NCBI GenBank assembly: GCA_002840555.1
Contig: PHBJ01000008.1
Coordinates: 87,386-151,385 of the forward strand
Reading direction: 5' to 3'
Length of the DNA: 64,000 nucleotides
Source of the DNA: Deltaproteobacteria bacterium HGW-Deltaproteobacteria-13
GTDB lineage: Bacteria; Desulfobacterota; Syntrophia; Syntrophales; Smithellaceae
Shown: positions 42,886 through 51,196 of the stretch, one piece after another
Layout: the number at the start of each line of letters is the position of its first letter
How positions within the stretch are numbered: position 1 is the first letter of the stretch
Notes under the pieces: generated by a model
The model's input: only the letters and a program-made list of their open reading frames with translations
Told to the model about the DNA's origin: nothing
Databases searched by the model: none
Position numbers and translations under genes: made by a program

Positions 42886-44054
42886 ACTTTTGCCTTTGCT
42901 TTAATAGAAAGATTCCTTATTAATAGATAATTTATAAATAGCGCCGGAACCATCCATATGATCCATTTTTCACTACGCGCAGAAAAAGCAGTGACCCATG
43001 CCATTAAATTAATTATTACGTATATAAAAATCATAAATTTTGAGTAGGGACGCAAGGGATTATGAATGAGCCAGACACTAGCCTGAATGATTGCTACAAT
43101 GAGCAACACATAATCGTTTACCCACACATAAAATGTTGTCATTAGTGACATAAAGATAAGAAGCGGCGCTTGCTCGGCCCATACCCATTTCACGTAGTTA
43201 CGATGCCAGTGATAGAATAACCATGCGGTTGCCACTATTGTTGGCAAGTATTGAAGAAAGTGTTTTTCTTTTCCCAAGAGCGATCTCAGCCAATATCCTA
43301 GCGTAGGCGTTTCCCAATCATACTGGAAGGAATGGGTCAATATTTCTGTGTAATATTGGAAGAAAATGTCAGGGTTATAAAGAAGTGGTATTGCCGTTAT
43401 AAAAAAAGCTGCGCATCCCGCGCCCAACAAGATGCCCCATCGCTTTTTATAAACGATCCAAAAAAGAAGTACTATAAAAAATAAATATGAATCCTGTGGT
43501 TTTATGCCGAGTAAGCACACAAATAGTCCGGCCAGGAACCACTTCTTTTCCCTCTCGAAGTGTAAAAAACCCACAATTCCAAGAAGAATGAGAGGGACAA
43601 TCTGAGCCATTGCAAGACAAAAATAAAGCGGCATATAAGTAAAAAGGAAAAAACTCCACTGTCTTTCAGAATCTGTACCTCCATAAAATTGCCATAGCCA
43701 GATAAAACAAATTAATACGCAAGTAAAAATGAATAATAACCAAAGAAACTTACCTAACAGATAGTTATCCATAGAAAAAGGAAGAATAAAAGTAAGAACC
43801 CATGGTGGATTATACATCACGGTAGGGCTTTTATCAGTCGAACCCACCGAAGTTTGCAGAGCAAATATTTGATCCGCTTGATAAGGATTTTGTCCATTGA
43901 TTAAGAGTTGAGTTGACGCCCAGTAGGCAGTAAAGTCACCGCCCATTTTGGTGATGGGCCACTGATTATAGGATGCCTTAAAAAATAATATTAAGAACAA
44001 TATTATTACAATTAAACAAAAAATTTTAATTTTTTTTCTTGATTCTAAACGCAT
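42882..44054 (-). CDS. GT87-like membrane glycosyltransferase (DUF2029 family)
   Basis: 390 aa. The first loop has MGGDFTAYWASTQLLINGQ and NPY, followed by PTVMYNPPWVLTFILPF, the typical G-D-F-x-x-Y-W and NPPW motifs of the DUF2029/GT87 family of polyprenyl-sugar mannosyl- or glycosyltransferases. About nine membrane segments are visible. It probably adds a sugar on the periplasmic face of the inner membrane. Its stop overlaps the end of the GT39 fragment by 4 bp. No clear ribosome site before the ATG. Confidence 0.8.
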   Translation of the reverse strand: MRLESRKKIKIFCLIVIILFLILFFKASYNQWPITKMGGDFTAYWASTQLLINGQNPYQADQIFALQTSVGSTDKSPTVMYNPPWVLTFILPFSMDNYLLGKFLWLLFIFTCVLICFIWLWQFYGGTDSERQWSFFLFTYMPLYFCLAMAQIVPLILLGIVGFLHFEREKKWFLAGLFVCLLGIKPQDSYLFFIVLLFWIVYKKRWGILLGAGCAAFFITAIPLLYNPDIFFQYYTEILTHSFQYDWETPTLGYWLRSLLGKEKHFLQYLPTIVATAWLFYHWHRNYVKWVWAEQAPLLIFMSLMTTFYVWVNDYVLLIVAIIQASVWLIHNPLRPYSKFMIFIYVIINLMAWVTAFSARSEKWIIWMVPALFINYLLIRNLSIKAKAKV

Positions 44055-44095
44055 GTCGGGTATTCAAAATAACTTTGTCATTTTACATTTTTTCG

Positions 44096-45154
44096 CTACT
44101 GAAATGGTTGCCAAAGTTTTTTTAAAACAAATGGTAAATGCAGTAATCCAAGAGGCATGACAAAAGCATACATCAATCCCCAGTATATATTAAACAACCG
44201 GCCGACGATCATAAAAGCCAAGATGTATATGCCAACGGTGCAAGCGATCCTTAAGCCTGATGAACCTCCCCACCCGGTAAGTCCAAGAAGAGACAGCGGC
44301 AAAATGATTGCGGTACACCATGCTGGCACCATTAAAAGGAACGGATGCATTTGGGCTGTGCTCAGGACGAAGGGCCAACCACCAAAAACAATCCATCCGC
44401 CTTGCAGCACAAAATCATCAGCTGTAATCAGTTTGCTGACAATTGACCAGTGAATAAATAATTCACCGCCAAAACAAATAATTCCTACAAACCACAGCAG
44501 AGCCTCCCGGCGCTGGCCTTCCCAGTATGCCAGAAGCATCATGATACATACAAACGGAAGAGACAATTCCCTGAGAAAAAGCGCCACAAGGCCCGCAGCC
44601 ACGGACGTATACCGCCATCCTCGGGCATGCGCGCCCAGAGACAACGCAATGAGTGTCCCTGCCCAGAATTCATGAACCAGGAAAGGTCCCGGGACAAGGC
44701 TGTAAATTACAGGGCCTGAAAAGAGCAAACCCCCCAGAAATACTTGCCAGAAGGCATACTGGTTTTGATGGAACACAGTCATCCATATCAACAAAGTTGT
44801 TATTGCCAGAATAAACACGATCATCTGGCCTATCTTAAGGGAGGCCAGATGTCCTAAAAACCATGCAAGCGGCGGTAGTCGCCAGTTGAAAACACTGGCG
44901 GTCGTGTAACCCATTGTGCGCAATGTTTGTCCTGCGGCGGAGTAATAGCTTTCACCCGCGTGAATTTTTTCCACGATAGTCTGGTAGCACTTTAGATCCG
45001 CTGGTTTGGGTATTTCACCGGAAGCATTTGGCAGAGGACGGCAGATAGCAATCCCATATAGTATTAAGGCAATAAGGATGGCTATGATAAAAGTGGCTCG
45101 GTAAGCCGTTAAATTAGAAAAAATATTATTATTTAAGCATTCATATTTGTTCAT
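44096..45154 (-). CDS. polytopic membrane protein, possible GT-C enzyme
   Basis: 352 aa. After a first membrane helix comes a loop with PADLKCYQTIVEKIHAGESY and YTTASVFNWRLPPLAW, resembling the D-x-x-x-Y and RxPP patterns of DUF2029-like enzymes, then about eight membrane segments. It lies 41 bp upstream of the GT87-like gene in the same direction, so the two probably form an operon acting on the same glycan. Family not firmly recognised. Confidence 0.55.
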   Translation of the reverse strand: MNKYECLNNNIFSNLTAYRATFIIAILIALILYGIAICRPLPNASGEIPKPADLKCYQTIVEKIHAGESYYSAAGQTLRTMGYTTASVFNWRLPPLAWFLGHLASLKIGQMIVFILAITTLLIWMTVFHQNQYAFWQVFLGGLLFSGPVIYSLVPGPFLVHEFWAGTLIALSLGAHARGWRYTSVAAGLVALFLRELSLPFVCIMMLLAYWEGQRREALLWFVGIICFGGELFIHWSIVSKLITADDFVLQGGWIVFGGWPFVLSTAQMHPFLLMVPAWCTAIILPLSLLGLTGWGGSSGLRIACTVGIYILAFMIVGRLFNIYWGLMYAFVMPLGLLHLPFVLKKLWQPFQ

Positions 45155-45371
45155 AAATTACCGCTTATAAAAGGCCAGTTAAATCAGTTAATTTTATGGA
45201 CTATCAATTTTTTTATCATAAATTAGGTAAAAGTTCAGTAATTATATACTTTTCAGCCCTGTAAAATATTTTGAAAAGTTGTTTTAAAATAGGCTTCTCA
45301 GGATGAAAACGGGATTAATTAATTTTTCTTAAGGTCTTAAATTAATTAATATGTTCCCCCCCAAAAAAAGA

Positions 45372-45399
45372 TTGACAATGGCGGAAAAAGTAATAAAAT
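45372..45399 (+). promoter_or_regulatory. possible promoter of the flp/Tad locus
   Basis: TTGACA (45372-45377), 16-nt spacer, TAAAAT (45394-45399); -35 perfect, -10 five of six. Confidence 0.45.
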
Positions 45400-45685
45400 A
45401 TAATCTCCTTAAATTTATTGTTTCAGAAGGGGAATAATAAATCCAAAGCCCATCTAAATGTAGTTCAGAGTCATGTTGTTAATGGACTACACTTACCTAA
45501 ATGTGGATTTGAATACGTCAACTTCAATTACCTACAATAAGTAAAATTTTCAAATGAAGTTTTTTTAACAAAAAATTATACGTACTTCTTTTTCTTTAAA
45601 GCTAGCGGCAAATTTGGACGGCATGAGATTGATGAAATTAAGATGTCCGCTGGGCATAAACGAAACGTAGGAAGAATAGAATAAA

Positions 45686-45705
45686 AATCCCTCTTTGGAG
45701 GGATT
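45686..45705 (+). terminator. short hairpin in the flp leader, possible attenuator
   Basis: Perfect 8-bp stem AATCCCTC/GAGGGATT with loop TTTG; followed by an AT-rich stretch without a strong T run. About 87 nt before the flp start. Confidence 0.3.
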
Positions 45706-45791
45706 GATTAATAAGGTAGCGATGATATGAATGCGGTGACCAAGTGGTCGGTAAAGTTAATAAAATTTTTTTACAAAAGGAGGAAAAATTA

Positions 45792-45959
45792 ATGAAAGCA
45801 ATTAAAAGATTTTTCAAAGGTGAAGAAGGTGTGACGGCTATTGAATATGGGCTTATTGCAGCGGGCATCGCTATTGCTATTGTGGCAATAGTATTTCTTG
45901 TTGGCAATCAGCTCAATACAAAGTTTGACTCAGTATATAAATGTCTTGGTGGCACCTAA
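45792..45959 (+). CDS. flp: Flp-type pilin
   Basis: 55 aa from the ATG at 45792, which has AAAAGGAGG 7 nt upstream; a longer frame exists but lacks such a site. The sequence KRFFKGEEGVTAIEYGLIAA shows the leader, the prepilin cleavage site after the glycine and the conserved E-Y of Flp pilins, followed by a hydrophobic helix. It is the major subunit of the Tad pilus, processed by the CpaA-type peptidase encoded next. A strong terminator hairpin follows it, as expected for a pilin made in excess over the assembly genes. Confidence 0.95.
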   Translation: MKAIKRFFKGEEGVTAIEYGLIAAGIAIAIVAIVFLVGNQLNTKFDSVYKCLGGT

Positions 45960-46000
45960 GGAGCAATCTTTTTGCCAGTTAAAAGAACCCAAAATCTTTT

Positions 46001-46070
46001 GAGGGCACATGGGGGAAAGGCTTCTTTCGGGTAGCCGCAAAGTTCGTGGCATAGCCCGATGGCATTTTAG
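46001..46070 (+). ncRNA. possible structured RNA between flp and cpaA
   Basis: GC-rich, unlike the AT-rich surroundings. CGGG-TA-GCCGC pairs with GTGGC-ATAG-CCCG (46028-46058), with one G-U, around the loop AAAGTTC; an alternative pairing GGCT/AGCC (46019-46036) would exclude it. The stretch sits between the pilin stop and the terminator at 46087. It might be a switch or a stability element. No Rfam-like core could be matched by eye. Confidence 0.3.
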
Positions 46071-46086
46071 TATTGATAGAAAAAAC

Positions 46087-46131
46087 CACTGGCATGATCG
46101 CCCTGATCATGCCAGTGAATTCATTTTTGTT
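46087..46131 (+). terminator. terminator after flp
   Basis: CACTGGCATGATC and its exact complement form a 13-bp stem with a 5-nt loop (46087-46117), followed by AATTCATTTTTGTTT. It likely limits read-through from flp into cpaA. Confidence 0.75.
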
Positions 46132-46208
46132 TGCCATGAACTTAGGCTTTATGAGACGGTGATATTCGCTTTCAATTGAAGACAAGTTTAAGCTAGGGAG
46201 CAAAAACT

Positions 46209-46739
46209 TTGGGGGCGATGATATTTACTGTGGGGAATCTACTGTTATTGGTTATGCTGATTATTGCCGCAATAACAGATATACGCAGTCATCGAATCCC
46301 CAACTGGCTTACTTTTCCGGCTATGATAGTGGGCGTCGGTTTCAATGTCATTTCTGCCGGTGCCGCCGGTTTTGTCTTTGGTCTTGGGGGGCTTCTTCTC
46401 GGCATGGGACTCTTGATTGTTTTTTATGCGTTAGGTGGCATGGGCGCGGGAGATGTTAAACTAATGGGAGCCGTGGGCTCCATGCTCGGACCGCAAATGG
46501 TTTTATGGGCAGCTTTCTATACTGCTATTTTCGGAGGCATATACGCAGTTGGTGTAATATTGTTTCATCCAAGACTTCGAGAAAAAAGAAGAGCAGTCGC
46601 AGAAGCTTTTAAAAATTTTATCTTTTACCGGACTTTTAATTACAATAAACCAGCGGAAGAGGAGAATGTTCCAAAACTTTGTTACGGCGTAGCAATTGCC
46701 ATCGGCACCATTGCAGCGGTTGTATTGAAATCTGTTTAG
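46209..46739 (+). CDS. cpaA: CpaA/TadV-type prepilin peptidase
   Basis: 176 aa starting with TTG at 46209, chosen because AGGGAG ends 8 nt before it; an ATG at 46218 is an alternative. Both catalytic aspartates of A24 peptidases are present: ITDIRSHRIPN and the GxGD motif in MGAGDVKLMGAVG. Five to six membrane segments. It cleaves the Flp pilin leader at the inner membrane. The C-terminal region (KRRAVAEAFKNFIFYRTF) is a cytosolic loop before the last helix. Confidence 0.92.
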   Translation: MGAMIFTVGNLLLLVMLIIAAITDIRSHRIPNWLTFPAMIVGVGFNVISAGAAGFVFGLGGLLLGMGLLIVFYALGGMGAGDVKLMGAVGSMLGPQMVLWAAFYTAIFGGIYAVGVILFHPRLREKRRAVAEAFKNFIFYRTFNYNKPAEEENVPKLCYGVAIAIGTIAAVVLKSV

Positions 46740-46782
46740 CAGATGTGTCATAATAGGAAAAATGAATAAAACCAGTAATTAT

Positions 46783-46856
46783 GTCATTCCGGCGAACGCC
46801 GGAATCCATGAATTGAAAATTTTATAATACTGGATTCCCGTTTTCACGGGAATGAC
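46783..46856. repeat. extragenic palindromic repeat
   Basis: GTCATTCCGGCGAACGCCGG on the left and CCCGTTTTCACGGGAATGAC on the right face each other with TGGATTC arms between. This is the well-known dispersed element whose translation gives 'VIPVKTGIQ...WIPAFAGMT'. It lies between cpaA and cpaB and may be a non-coding insertion in the operon. Confidence 0.85.
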
Positions 46857-46938
46857 AAAATAGAGCGGTTTAATATGAGCGTGATAGTGCACAGGATAAG
46901 TTTTACGTTCAGGATTAGAAGAGGAGGAAGATGAGGCG

Positions 46939-47820
46939 ATGAAAAAAAGCATATCTTTGGTGATATTGATTGCGGGAATAGTCGTGGCCCTGCTGGCGGG
47001 CATAGGCACCTATACCTGGCTTCAGAAACGGTCAGCCGTTCAAACTCAGGCAATTGTAACACAACCGGTTGTAGTGGCGGCGGTCGACCTGTCGTGGGGG
47101 AAGGTACTGGATGCGTCCCAGGTAAAAAAAGTTGATTTTCTTAAAGCCAGCCTGCCTCAAGGCTCCTTCTCCCAGCTATCACAGGTGGAAGGAAGGACAC
47201 TTCTTTACCCAGTGAAGGCTGGAGAGCCATTGTTTGAATCGCAACTTGCGCCGACATCGGTAAAGACAGGCGGGATGAGCGCCATCATTTCACCGAATAA
47301 AAGGGCTATGGCCGTTAAGGTTGACAAGATTATCGGCGTATCCGGCTTCATTAATCCGGGCAGCCATGTAGATGTTCTTGTGACCATCAACAATCCGTTT
47401 GGTGGAGAAAAAGACGCTACGATTACCAAAACAGTTCTCGAAAATGTTCTTGTCCTTACAGTGGGACAGACAATGGAAAACACCGGCAAAGAAGATAAAC
47501 CGACCCCGGTGGATGTAATCACTATGGAAGTGACTCCCGAGGATGGGGAAAAACTGGCCCATGCGGCGACTCAGGGCAGGGTGGTGCTTACACTTCGCAA
47601 TCCGACCGATACGGCTGCGATAGTGACGAAGGGTGCAACCGTGCCCATTTTGCTCTCTTCGCTTGGTGCTCCTGTGGCGAAATCGGCGCGCGTAGCGAGA
47701 TCGACAGTCGTTCATAAAGCGGTAACCGTGGTCAACACGACTAAGCCGGTGTATGTGATTCAGGGTATCAGAGGGGGAGCGGTAACCGAATATAAGTTTG
47801 AAAAGGAGGGGGAAAAATGA
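46939..47820 (+). CDS. cpaB: CpaB/RcpC-type Flp pilus assembly protein
   Basis: 293 aa with one N-terminal membrane helix (ISLVILIAGIVVALLAGIG). A SAF domain follows (PVVVAAVDLSWGKVLDASQV, FLKASLPQGSF), then the RcpC region (GFINPGSHVDVLVTI, ENVLVLTVGQTME, TMEVTPEDGEKLAHAATQG). It acts in the periplasm, linking the secretin to peptidoglycan or inner membrane parts. RBS GAGGAGGAAGATGAGG. The stop overlaps the secretin start by 4 bp (ATGA). Confidence 0.92.
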   Translation: MKKSISLVILIAGIVVALLAGIGTYTWLQKRSAVQTQAIVTQPVVVAAVDLSWGKVLDASQVKKVDFLKASLPQGSFSQLSQVEGRTLLYPVKAGEPLFESQLAPTSVKTGGMSAIISPNKRAMAVKVDKIIGVSGFINPGSHVDVLVTINNPFGGEKDATITKTVLENVLVLTVGQTMENTGKEDKPTPVDVITMEVTPEDGEKLAHAATQGRVVLTLRNPTDTAAIVTKGATVPILLSSLGAPVAKSARVARSTVVHKAVTVVNTTKPVYVIQGIRGGAVTEYKFEKEGEK

Positions 47821-49253
47821 GGCTCATAAAAAGAGAAAATAGAACAGGTGTTTTTCTGATCATTCTTGCCTTCTGTCTGCTCCTTCCAATTGCCGTTATG
47901 GCCGCTGGTCCGGAACGTGTGAGCATCAATCCGATGAACCCGGAGAATCTTACCGTAACTTCCGGAAAGTCCATGATTCTTGAAAGTCAGAATTCGATAA
48001 AGAGGTTTTCCATAGCTGAGCCTAAGATTGCCGATGTCATTGTGCTCACGCCAAAGCAGGTCTATCTCACGGGAAAAACGCCGGGAGTTACAAGCCTCAC
48101 CTTCTGGGGAGAAGGAGATAAACTCTCCGCAGTTTTTGATGTAGAGGTTACACCCAATGTGGCATCTCTCAAGGATAAGCTCCACAAGGTATTCCCCAAT
48201 GAAAAGGGTATTCAGGTCACGACGTCACAGGATAGTATTGTTCTTACAGGGTCCGTCTCAAACGCGGCAACCATGGCTCAGGTGCTGTCCATAGCGGAGT
48301 CATATTCGCCGTCGGGAAAAGACAAGCAGAAGTTGATCAACCTTATGGAAGTGGGAGGCGTTCAGCAGGTTATGCTGGAAGTGAGAGTCTCCGAAATGTC
48401 CAAATCCCTTGGCCGGAAACTGGGTGTCAATTTCAGCGCGATAGGCAGAGCGGGCAGGGATGGAACTCTCTCTTTTGTCAGTGCTCTTACAAGTCCGGCC
48501 ACAATTCCTGCGGGTGTGCTTGCCGGCACAAAGATAAGCAGGGATGTAACATGGACAGCATTGGTAGATGCTCTGAAGGATCGTGGTCTTATCAAGGTAC
48601 TCGCGGAGCCGACGCTCATCACCATGAGCGGCAAGAAGGCCAATTTCCTCGCGGGTGGCGAATATCCCGTCCCGATTCCACAGGCGCAGACCGCAACCAA
48701 CCAGACCATTGCCATAGAGTACAAAACCTTTGGAGTGAGCCTTAATTTCACACCGACTGTCCTGGGCAACGGGCGAATCAGCATGGATGTGGCACCGGAG
48801 GTTTCCGATCTGGATTTCTCGAACTCCGTTCTTCTTAGCGGCTACGTTGTGCCTGGTCTCACGGTCAGGCGCGTTTCGACGTCCGTGGAACTTGCCGACG
48901 GCCAGAGCTTTGCCGTTGCCGGTCTTCTCAAGGATGATGTGAGGGAATCAGTGGATAAAATACCTTTTCTGGGGGATATCCCCGTCCTTGGGGTGCTCTT
49001 CAGGAGCTCTGAATTCAAGAAGAATGAGACGGAGTTAGTCATCATCGTGACACCTCATCTTGTTAAGCCTGTTGATCTGGCAAAGCAGACATTGCCGACT
49101 GACCAGTTCGTGGAACCCAACGATCTGGAGTTTTATCTGCTTGGCCGGGAAGAGGGGCTAGGTGGCGGGCGGACAAGGACAAATGCGGACTCTGGTCCTC
49201 CGGTTGCCGGAGGGGGAGGGCTGGATGGTGACTTCGGTCATATTTTGCCATAA
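47817..49253 (+). CDS. cpaC: CpaC/RcpA-type secretin of the Tad pilus
   Basis: 478 aa with a signal peptide (FLIILAFCLLLPIAVMA). An N-terminal pilus-N domain (LTVTSGKSMILESQNSIKRF, KQVYLTGKTPGVTSLTFWG) and a BON-like part (VASLKDKLHKVFPNEKGIQV) precede the secretin core (MLEVRVSEMSKSLGRKLGV, FLAGGEYPVPIPQ, PFLGDIPVLGVLFRSSEF, ELVIIVTPHLV). It forms the outer-membrane pore through which the pilus passes. The glycine-rich tail (VAGGGGLDGDFG) is short. Confidence 0.95.
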   Translation: MRLIKRENRTGVFLIILAFCLLLPIAVMAAGPERVSINPMNPENLTVTSGKSMILESQNSIKRFSIAEPKIADVIVLTPKQVYLTGKTPGVTSLTFWGEGDKLSAVFDVEVTPNVASLKDKLHKVFPNEKGIQVTTSQDSIVLTGSVSNAATMAQVLSIAESYSPSGKDKQKLINLMEVGGVQQVMLEVRVSEMSKSLGRKLGVNFSAIGRAGRDGTLSFVSALTSPATIPAGVLAGTKISRDVTWTALVDALKDRGLIKVLAEPTLITMSGKKANFLAGGEYPVPIPQAQTATNQTIAIEYKTFGVSLNFTPTVLGNGRISMDVAPEVSDLDFSNSVLLSGYVVPGLTVRRVSTSVELADGQSFAVAGLLKDDVRESVDKIPFLGDIPVLGVLFRSSEFKKNETELVIIVTPHLVKPVDLAKQTLPTDQFVEPNDLEFYLLGREEGLGGGRTRTNADSGPPVAGGGGLDGDFGHILP

Positions 49254-49263
49254 GGAGGCACGG

Positions 49264-49545
49264 ATGAGACGTTTAATATTTTTATTGGCATTTGCAATAT
49301 CGGTAATGACTCTCCTGAGTGGGTGCACCGCCAGCAGGCTTGATGCGGATTTCGGGACTTCATACAAACTGGCCAAGATCAATCAGGTACTCGACCCCGA
49401 TGCCGGGAAAAACTTTGAGCCTGTCTACGGGTTAAACGGGATTGCGGCCAAGAGCGTGATGGACAATTACTACGCCGGTTTTGCAGAAAAGAAGACTGCG
49501 CCGACCTTCACATTGAATGTTGGCGGCATCGGAGCGGGGCAATAG
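49264..49545 (+). CDS. small lipoprotein of the Tad locus
   Basis: 93 aa from the ATG at 49264, with AAGGAGG 6 nt upstream. The signal ends in a lipobox (LLSGC, Cys ~20). The mature part, LDADFGTSYKLAKINQVLDP then PVYGLNGIAAKSVMDNYYAG, resembles small lipoproteins found at the CpaD position in many Tad loci ('...ILNP.A..n..PV.G.dG..A....YRkgF'). It may pilot or stabilise the secretin; no full CpaD is present, so it may do that job. Outer-membrane lipoprotein by inference. Confidence 0.75.
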   Translation: MRRLIFLLAFAISVMTLLSGCTASRLDADFGTSYKLAKINQVLDPDAGKNFEPVYGLNGIAAKSVMDNYYAGFAEKKTAPTFTLNVGGIGAGQ

Positions 49546-49564
49546 TATCAGGCAGGTGGGAAAC

Positions 49565-50035
49565 ATGAAAAAGCTTGGTGAACGCGGCGTTTCGGCCGTG
49601 GAGTTTGCTTTGTTACTGCCGGTGTTGGTGCTTATCATCTTCGGCATTGTTGAATTCGGCCTGATTATTTATGATAAGGCGGTGATCACCAATGCAAGCA
49701 GAGAAGTCGCCAGAGCGGGAATTACGCAGGGGGCAAACATCACAAATATAAAAACAGATGTTGTTAATAAATACAAGAACAATCTCATTACTTTTGGGAG
49801 CGACAAGCTTGGAGACAACGCTAACGATATTATTGTGAAAATAGACTCTAATAACGACGGAAATTTTGAAAACGCGACATGTTCAGATTTTACGTTACCC
49901 TTTGGTTACCCCCTTCAGGTTACTGTCAGCTACAACTATAATTTTTTGGTGCTTGCACCTATTATGGGACTTTTTGGAGGCAGTTGGAACTCCACTTTCC
50001 CCCTTGCGGCCATAACAACCATGAGATGCGAGTAG
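49565..50035 (+). CDS. tadE: TadE-like minor pseudopilin
   Basis: 156 aa from the ATG at 49565. The N-terminus KKLGERGVSAVEFALLLPVL followed by VLIIFGIVEFGLII is the TadE signature, with prepilin-type processing likely after G and the conserved E. The body is a small periplasmic domain. AGGTGG precedes the start. The following tadG gene begins 14 bp after the stop. Confidence 0.92.
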   Translation: MKKLGERGVSAVEFALLLPVLVLIIFGIVEFGLIIYDKAVITNASREVARAGITQGANITNIKTDVVNKYKNNLITFGSDKLGDNANDIIVKIDSNNDGNFENATCSDFTLPFGYPLQVTVSYNYNFLVLAPIMGLFGGSWNSTFPLAAITTMRCE

Positions 50036-50049
50036 ATTGGGAGGTAAAT

Positions 50050-51147
50050 ATGAAAAATAATAATCTCTCCAAACATTCAAATGATAATGGCGTGACAGCC
50101 GTTATAGTGGCTCTTTTACTCACCTTGTTTCTCGGGATTGCCGTCCTTGCCGTGGACATTGGCTACTATGTAATGGTCAAAAATCAACTCCAAAATGCCG
50201 CCGATGCGGCAGCCCTTGCCGGTGCGCGCCAGTTGGGAAATATATATAAAAACATGACCTCAGCTGAACTGGATGCGCAACAGAATAGTTCCACTTTAAG
50301 TCAGGAAAATAATTTGTTGGTTGTTAATACAGCTAAAAACACCGCATCTGCAAATAAGGCGGCAGGGGTGCCTGTCACACTGGAAGAGGCTGATGTCGTT
50401 ATCGGTATTTGGAATGCAACTGCTAAGACTGTTACTTCCGGTAACTTTCCTCTAGCCGTTCAGGTGAAGGCAAGGAACAATAACATATCGACTTTTTTTG
50501 CACAGATCTTCGGTAAGCAAACAATGGGGCTGGAAGTTGTTGCAACAGCTGCATTAACGGCCCAATGCACGGGTGGAAAAAGTCCTTTCACAATAGCTCA
50601 TTCATGGTTTGAGCCAAATAATTGTCCAACCGATTATCTCACATGGGAGGGCAATGACGGTAATGGAGCAAATGCTGGCATTACCAATTGTGTAGCTTGG
50701 CGTGGCAATAAACAGGATGTGATGCCAATAATGCAATGCATTAATGGAACGAATAATAATTGTCCTGACTCACAGGTGGACGGTGAAGTGCCCTATAGCA
50801 ACGGTATGATAAATAATCTCTTTGATAAGAGTAATCCAGTCAATCTGTTGGGACTTTTTGATTATATGAAGGATAAAGACAACGATGGATCAAACAGCAC
50901 ATGGACTACTGAAGTTGAAATTACCGATTTTACTTGCGGTCAAGGTTCAGGGAGTAGTTCTAAAGTATGGGGATATGCGACAATAGTAATAAGTGACGTG
51001 ATGATTCAGGATCCTAAATTCCCTGGTAATCCTAATAAACAAATAAGGGCTCTCAAATTCACCACTGACTGCAAAGTCGTGCAAGATGGGAGAGGTGGCG
51101 GATGCAACGGACCAAATATCGGCGACATCCCCTCATTAGTCCAGTGA
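50050..51147 (+). CDS. tadG: TadG-like protein
   Basis: 365 aa from the ATG at 50050 with GGGAGG upstream. The N-terminus NDNGVTAVIVALLLTLFLGI then AVLAVDIGYYVMVKNQLQNA and ADAAALAGARQLG is the putative Flp pilus-assembly TadG motif. The large periplasmic part contains several cysteines (TAQCTGGKSPF, ITNCVAWRG, MQCINGTNNNC) that could form disulfides. It is an envelope-anchored minor component of the pilus machine. Confidence 0.9.
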   Translation: MKNNNLSKHSNDNGVTAVIVALLLTLFLGIAVLAVDIGYYVMVKNQLQNAADAAALAGARQLGNIYKNMTSAELDAQQNSSTLSQENNLLVVNTAKNTASANKAAGVPVTLEEADVVIGIWNATAKTVTSGNFPLAVQVKARNNNISTFFAQIFGKQTMGLEVVATAALTAQCTGGKSPFTIAHSWFEPNNCPTDYLTWEGNDGNGANAGITNCVAWRGNKQDVMPIMQCINGTNNNCPDSQVDGEVPYSNGMINNLFDKSNPVNLLGLFDYMKDKDNDGSNSTWTTEVEITDFTCGQGSGSSSKVWGYATIVISDVMIQDPKFPGNPNKQIRALKFTTDCKVVQDGRGGGCNGPNIGDIPSLVQ

Positions 51148-51196
51148 AGATTCGCCTAATAGGAAAGCTGATTTATAGGAAGGAAAATAAGAAATA

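Larger units (their letters stand above)
45155..45791. other. AT-rich region upstream of flp
   Basis: About 640 bp without a gene. It holds a sigma-70-like promoter (45372-45399) about 390 nt before flp, hence probably a long leader. In the leader are TGTAGTTCA/TGGACTACA (around 45461-45493), an 8-bp hairpin AATCCCTC-TTTG-GAGGGATT (45686-45705) and GACCA-AG-TGGTC (45738-45749). This suggests a structured 5' untranslated region. No known riboswitch core was recognised. Confidence 0.5.

Noticed and set aside
46001..46070. c-di-GMP-I (GEMM) riboswitch near the pilin gene
   Set aside because: GCAAAG and GGAAA words are there, but the conserved GACGCAAAGCC and flanking receptor do not line up; kept only as a generic structured RNA candidate.
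46779..47009. 76-aa minus-strand frame with VIPVKTGIQ and WIPAFAGMT
   Set aside because: This is the standard translation of a dispersed palindromic repeat, not a gene.
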